From Liolophura sinensis (taxonomy: Eukaryota; Mollusca; Polyplacophora; Chitonida; Chitonidae), in the NCBI RefSeq assembly GCF_032854445.1, contig NC_088301.1:49099116-49163115 (forward strand): 64,000 nt of DNA, in the 5' to 3' direction. The notes below the pieces were generated by a model that was not told the origin of the DNA, ran no database searches, and worked only from the letters and a program-made list of their open reading frames with translations. Below, in pieces: positions 60,801 to 64,000 of this stretch. A program made the translations under genes and the position numbers. The first letter of the stretch is position 1. Each line of letters opens with the position of its first letter.

Positions 60801-61944
60801 CGATTAATAAGTTAATCTGATATATATAATTCATATTTTACTTAACCAGGCTGTTACACGGAGACGCCCATAACTTGAACCAACCACACACCGAACAATA
60901 AACCATCAAACTAAGTATATGTTTCCATATATATCCATCGATGCAATCATTACGTGTCAAGAGATGAATGCCACGAATGTGACTTTCAAGGATTTGCATT
61001 TACATCATTGGAAATTGTTGACTGCTTCTCTTTGCACGATTTGGATGATTTATATGATATGTTTTATTTACGTTCTTAGTTCTTTGGTAGTTTGTGTTAA
61101 ACGTGGTTTTGGGAATTGACCTTGCGATTATTGACCCGGAACGTCCATCTTGGTTGATGGCTGATATACGAATATATGTTTCGACGCATCGATTTATTAC
61201 TATATGACGCAAAGGAATGTGGCTATTTGCACCTTACATGTATGGTTACATTTCCTAATACTATATATACAAATCCTGGACACAATATATGTACACACAT
61301 CTAATGACTATTCGTCGTAATATGACTGAAAAATTGTTCAGTACGACGTTAAACCCCAAGCAAATCCTGTTTGCCCTACTTGTATTTGCCCTTAAGTTTT
61401 TCTAATTATCCTGCCATGGAATTCCTTTCACATAGATTGTGCTCCTTGGGATGGACATGGAAAGCGAAAATCATACTTTAAATTATACAATTTTGAAACT
61501 TTGTTCAATTGCAGGAACGCTACAAGCCGTCGGGAAACTGGAAGCCTGACGGGCTCTATATCGCGTGGACGGGACAGAGGAACTCCTGATAGAGGATTTG
61601 AATTGGCAACATTATATGCTCCGCCTTCTTATGAGGACGTCATGTCCAGCAACCCAAGCATTAACCAAGAAAATCCACCGCCTTATGACTCTTTAGTCTC
61701 CCTGCATATCGAAGAAATTAGTCCTCCTCGCAGACGAGCTGGCGCTAGACAAATCCATGAAACGTCACTCACATCAGCTACGTCGTTGTCGCTGGTGGGG
61801 CCAACTGTTAGGTCCACTACAAACAGCTTCATTTTAAGTACATGTGATCGTGATAAAGACGTGGCCACGTCCTTAACGGATAGTTCCAGTTCATTGCCAA
61901 ACGGAACGGAAGTGTCTAATGACTCGGAGAACCACGAGAGCTGA
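48820..61944 (+). CDS. CUB-like/LDLa single-pass membrane protein with PPxY tail
   Basis: Six exons join in frame: 48820-48895, 58575-58809, 59127-59332, 60167-60334, 60498-60609 and 61515-61944 (TGA). They give 408 residues. Exon 1 is a signal peptide (RHIALFIMVLLTYLS). Its pairing with exon 2 across a 9.7-kb intron rests on matching phase and the need for a signal. A CUB-like domain follows (about 27-172), then an LDLa module with all six cysteines and the acidic DDSDE site (about 177-218). A transmembrane helix (about 235-262) is followed by RLRRRQ and a 140-residue cytoplasmic tail. The tail has PPSY (302-305) and PPPY (320-323), sites that WW-domain ubiquitin ligases such as NEDD4 bind. 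Extracellularly it recalls NETO-type receptor auxiliaries, which have two CUBs. The tail recalls LDLRAD3. Orthology to either is not claimed. A cell-surface adaptor turned over by ubiquitination is a plausible inference. Confidence 0.85.
50314..50333. repeat. Poly-C run
   Basis: Twenty consecutive C in intron 1 of the CUB/LDLa gene. Open frames across it give an artefactual polyproline stretch. Confidence 0.98.
51190..51950. repeat. GAGATT-rich segment
   Basis: About twelve occurrences of GAGATT or its complement AATCTC fall in 760 bp, far above the fewer than one expected by chance. Contexts recur partly, for example CCTGATGAGATTA and TCTGACGAGATTA, or the doubled CGTTGGAATCTC. No constant period was seen. 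It lies in intron 1 of the CUB/LDLa gene. Confidence 0.6.
52020..52270. other. CpG-rich island in an AT-rich intron
   Basis: A sharply bounded GC-rich stretch is dense in CpG, with repeated words such as CCGCGACCT and CGCGGAACCGC. Open frames exist on both strands because stops are rare in this composition, but none shows a recognised motif. It could be an alternative promoter or enhancer, or an old repeat. Confidence 0.55.
52541..52590. repeat. Short dispersed repeat, second copy at 11238
   Basis: TCAAGAATGCTCCATCAAACGCC, shown here only by its conserved end CTCCATCAAACGCC, followed 20-25 bp later by ACAATGAGT, matches 11238-11294 in order and spacing. The family is unknown. Confidence 0.55.
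55092..55280 (-). mobile_element. SINE, antisense, nearly full length
   Basis: The minus strand reads as the SINE at 1181: GCGCAGCGTAATGACCC, then GTGAGTTCAAGTCCGGCTCA, CAACCTGCGGATGGTCGTGG and GTATAAGTGAAATATTCTTG. The A-box end is truncated. It lies in intron 1 of the CUB/LDLa gene. Confidence 0.9.
56419..56574. repeat. Three tandem 53-bp units, two with an E-box
   Basis: Units start at about 56421, 56474 and 56527, with a period of exactly 53 bp. Each has CTATTTAATAC and GAAAAATTCTTTAAAACGAA. The first two contain the palindrome CACGTG (a bHLH E-box); the third reads AACGTG. The first two units are identical, so amplification is recent. Confidence 0.93.
60850..60901 (+). CDS. Possible alternative last exon of the CUB/LDLa gene
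   Basis: After an acceptor CCAG at 60849 the frame left by exon 5 (phase 2) continues for 17 codons (QLLHGDAHNLNQPHTEQ) to TAA. The stop overlaps an AATAAA at 60897-60902. Used instead of exon 6, it would give a receptor with a very short tail lacking both PPxY motifs. A frame of this length is not rare by chance, so this is a suggestion. Confidence 0.35.
60975..61180. repeat. Dispersed repeat, partner of 11830
   Basis: It shares GTGTTAAAC, GGTTTTG and CTTGCGATTATTGAC, in order and spacing, with 11915-11960. It lies in intron 5 of the CUB/LDLa gene, just past the possible alternative last exon. Confidence 0.5.
61305..61362 (+). mobile_element. SINE tail fragment of the 33889 family
   Basis: TATGACTGAAAAATTGTT-type sequence followed by CAGTACGACGTTAAACCCC matches the 3' end of the young SINE at 33889 with few differences. 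The body is missing. Confidence 0.85.
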
Positions 61945-62289
61945 CAAAACGAAGCGAAACAGCTTTTTAGAAGTTACTTTTCTGTACGCTCTTTAAAGGA
62001 AGAGCCATTTGTAAAGGACATAAAAAGTCCAGTATATCACTATTCAGGAAAAGCCTGACGACATGACTATATTACTTGAGAATTGAGAATCATCTTTCTT
62101 CACATATGGAGTTTTAACATTTACCAGTTGTGATCCATTAATAATGTGCAATAGTGAGAGACTGATTCCTTGATTAAGAACTTTTCTCCATGTACCATTT
62201 ATGTTGTTTCATCATTTGCTCATACTGACTGTTCTAAGACCTGAAGTGTACATATATTTCCATGTAACATAGGGACAAAAAGTCACAAT

Positions 62290-62295
62290 AATAAA
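62290..62295 (+). other. Polyadenylation signal of the CUB/LDLa gene
   Basis: AATAAA lies about 345 bp after the stop at 61944. It is the first canonical signal downstream. Confidence 0.55.
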
Positions 62296-64000
62296 TCGAA
62301 CGAACAATTTTTAAGAATTTGTTTCGCTGGATAGAAAGTACTTTACATAAAAGCTATGAACATTTGATAACGGTTCAAGCTCCTTGTTATTGATTCAGCA
62401 AATGCGTACGTATACGACGGTCTCCTTTCGCAGAATTTCGGACAAATGGCTGTCGGAAATGTTTTTGTGTAATTCGTATTTCAGTACTGAATATAAAAGC
62501 GTACAGGAAAACAGTTACGAGAATACAAATGTCTAAATTTTGTGAATGTGGACTGAGAACAAGATAAATGGAATTCACAGGAATACATGACAAAACTTAC
62601 ACCAAGGCTTTCATATATAACTTTTTTTATCTGAAAATAATTTTTTTACACAGATCTCATAATTCATTAGGATCACTAGATCACTAGAACTACGAGAAAC
62701 CAGTTATGATATCCCTACAATGCAAATTGAAATTCCACGTATGTTTTAACAATGGTTGCTACATAGTTGCACTTGCGCATCTTCTAGAGTTAAGATCATT
62801 TAATTTGTCAATACGTACAGCAATCTTATCATTGTGCACATATGAATCACCTGAATACTACCTATTTAGATAATCGACTTAAGCCCACAACTTGAGCTGA
62901 TTCATCATACTGGGTCACAGTTATGGTAATCTGTATGTACTGATACACGTCCTTCATCTATATATAGTTGACATGTGCTTGATTGGGAGAGGATAATACA
63001 TTCACTGTCTATATTCACTTTGAATATTTTTTAGGGGGCAAGGGGCAACTCCCCAAAGATGGCTTGCACTCGCGGATAAAAACTGAATATGTAACTATAG
63101 AATTTCAGTGCACAGCACACTTAAAAAGTCATGGCAAACTGGCCGCGTGTGCATATCATCTACATATTTAGCAAATCGACCAATTTTCATGAGTTTGCAT
63201 ACTGCTAATAAACACAGACAAAACAGTTCAATCAAGCTAATCTGAGATGATGGTCCACGTCTTTGTTCACGTTAAAATGATGAATTGAAAGAAAAAAAAT
63301 GAATCTTGATTTCATTAAACCTTTTCCACATTACCCACGCACCTTCACTGCTCCAGACACTGCACTAAAAAAAACCCTCAGTTTTCTTCTTCTTGTAATC
63401 TTTATAGCACCATGAAATGCATAAAATGTGGTATCAAATAACGCACCAAAGTAAACATTTGGAATCCGATTAATAGTGTCATTCCCTTCAGGCACATTTA
63501 TACTACACTGATAACTAGTGGGAGATTATTTGTGTATTAATTTACGATTATCTTAAACAGAGACACATGATCTGTAAAACAGGTTCATTGAAATAGAAAT
63601 AACTTACAAGAACCAAGGCCTAGGCAGAACTAGGTAAAAATGCTGCGATGATAATAACAGTTCAGCAGACGACACCGGTTTAAAATTACTCCAAATCCAT
63701 GTGCAGTCATCACATTTAACAAACAGTAACATGAAAACAAAAAGATATACACCTTTCTTCAGATAAAAATGAATGATGCAGAAAATTTCTCAGTGATCTC
63801 ATATGGCTGAAGATCATCCAATTACAACAGCAACGTCCATTTCTGAATATTTACCTCGCATGGGAATCTACTTGCTAAGATATGTATAATTTGGCGGTCA
63901 TTTTATGAACTGGAATGTCAGACTCTGTCAGATAAAGCACACAACCAAACGTGTATCTCAAGTTTACCTGCAGCGTGCAGCATAATGATGTAGTCTCAGT
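62296..64000. other. Intergenic DNA at the right edge
   Basis: No exon, repeat family or RNA gene was recognised to the end of the window. The open frames are short and without motifs. Confidence 0.5.

Overview
This is animal genomic DNA: AT-rich, with genes split by GT-AG introns. Several copies of tRNA-derived SINEs of the kind common in molluscs and other lophotrochozoans are present. The gene repertoire is metazoan. A mollusc is the best guess (a brachiopod or another lophotrochozoan is possible); that is inference, since no species-specific marker was recognised.

Five protein genes could be assembled exon by exon, with matching splice phases throughout. (1) 575-8084, plus strand: a seven-transmembrane receptor related to TMEM116, with its 5' end outside the window. 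(2) 15257-19139, plus: a compact secreted protein with two FAS1 (fasciclin) domains and a TATA box. (3) 22462-29285, minus: nicolin-1 (NICN1), complete in seven exons, 216 residues. (4) 30533-39056, plus: F-actin capping protein alpha subunit (CAPZA), complete in nine exons, 286 residues. (5) 48820-61944, plus: a signal peptide/CUB-like/LDLa/transmembrane protein whose cytoplasmic tail carries two PPxY motifs, with a possible alternative last exon that would remove them.

NICN1 and CAPZA are divergent, 1.25 kb apart, and could share a promoter region. One modifies tubulin through polyglutamylation and the other caps actin filaments, so both are cytoskeletal; no operon-like logic links the remaining genes.

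The rest is intergenic or intronic DNA rich in small mobile elements and tandem repeats. They include a SINE with a perfect 15-bp target duplication at 33889-34250 and older SINE fragments. There are decayed Tc1-like and hAT transposons, and three kinds of MITE (one with TTA target sites, one with TA target sites, and a three-copy hairpin family). Minisatellites occur at 4343, 13166, 47120 and 56419. Odd stretches include three CTCF-like motifs near 11.4 kb, a segment very rich in the hexamer GAGATT near 51.5 kb and a CpG-rich island near 52.1 kb. No retrovirus-like, Polinton-like or CRISPR structure was recognised, and no free-standing tRNA or rRNA gene.
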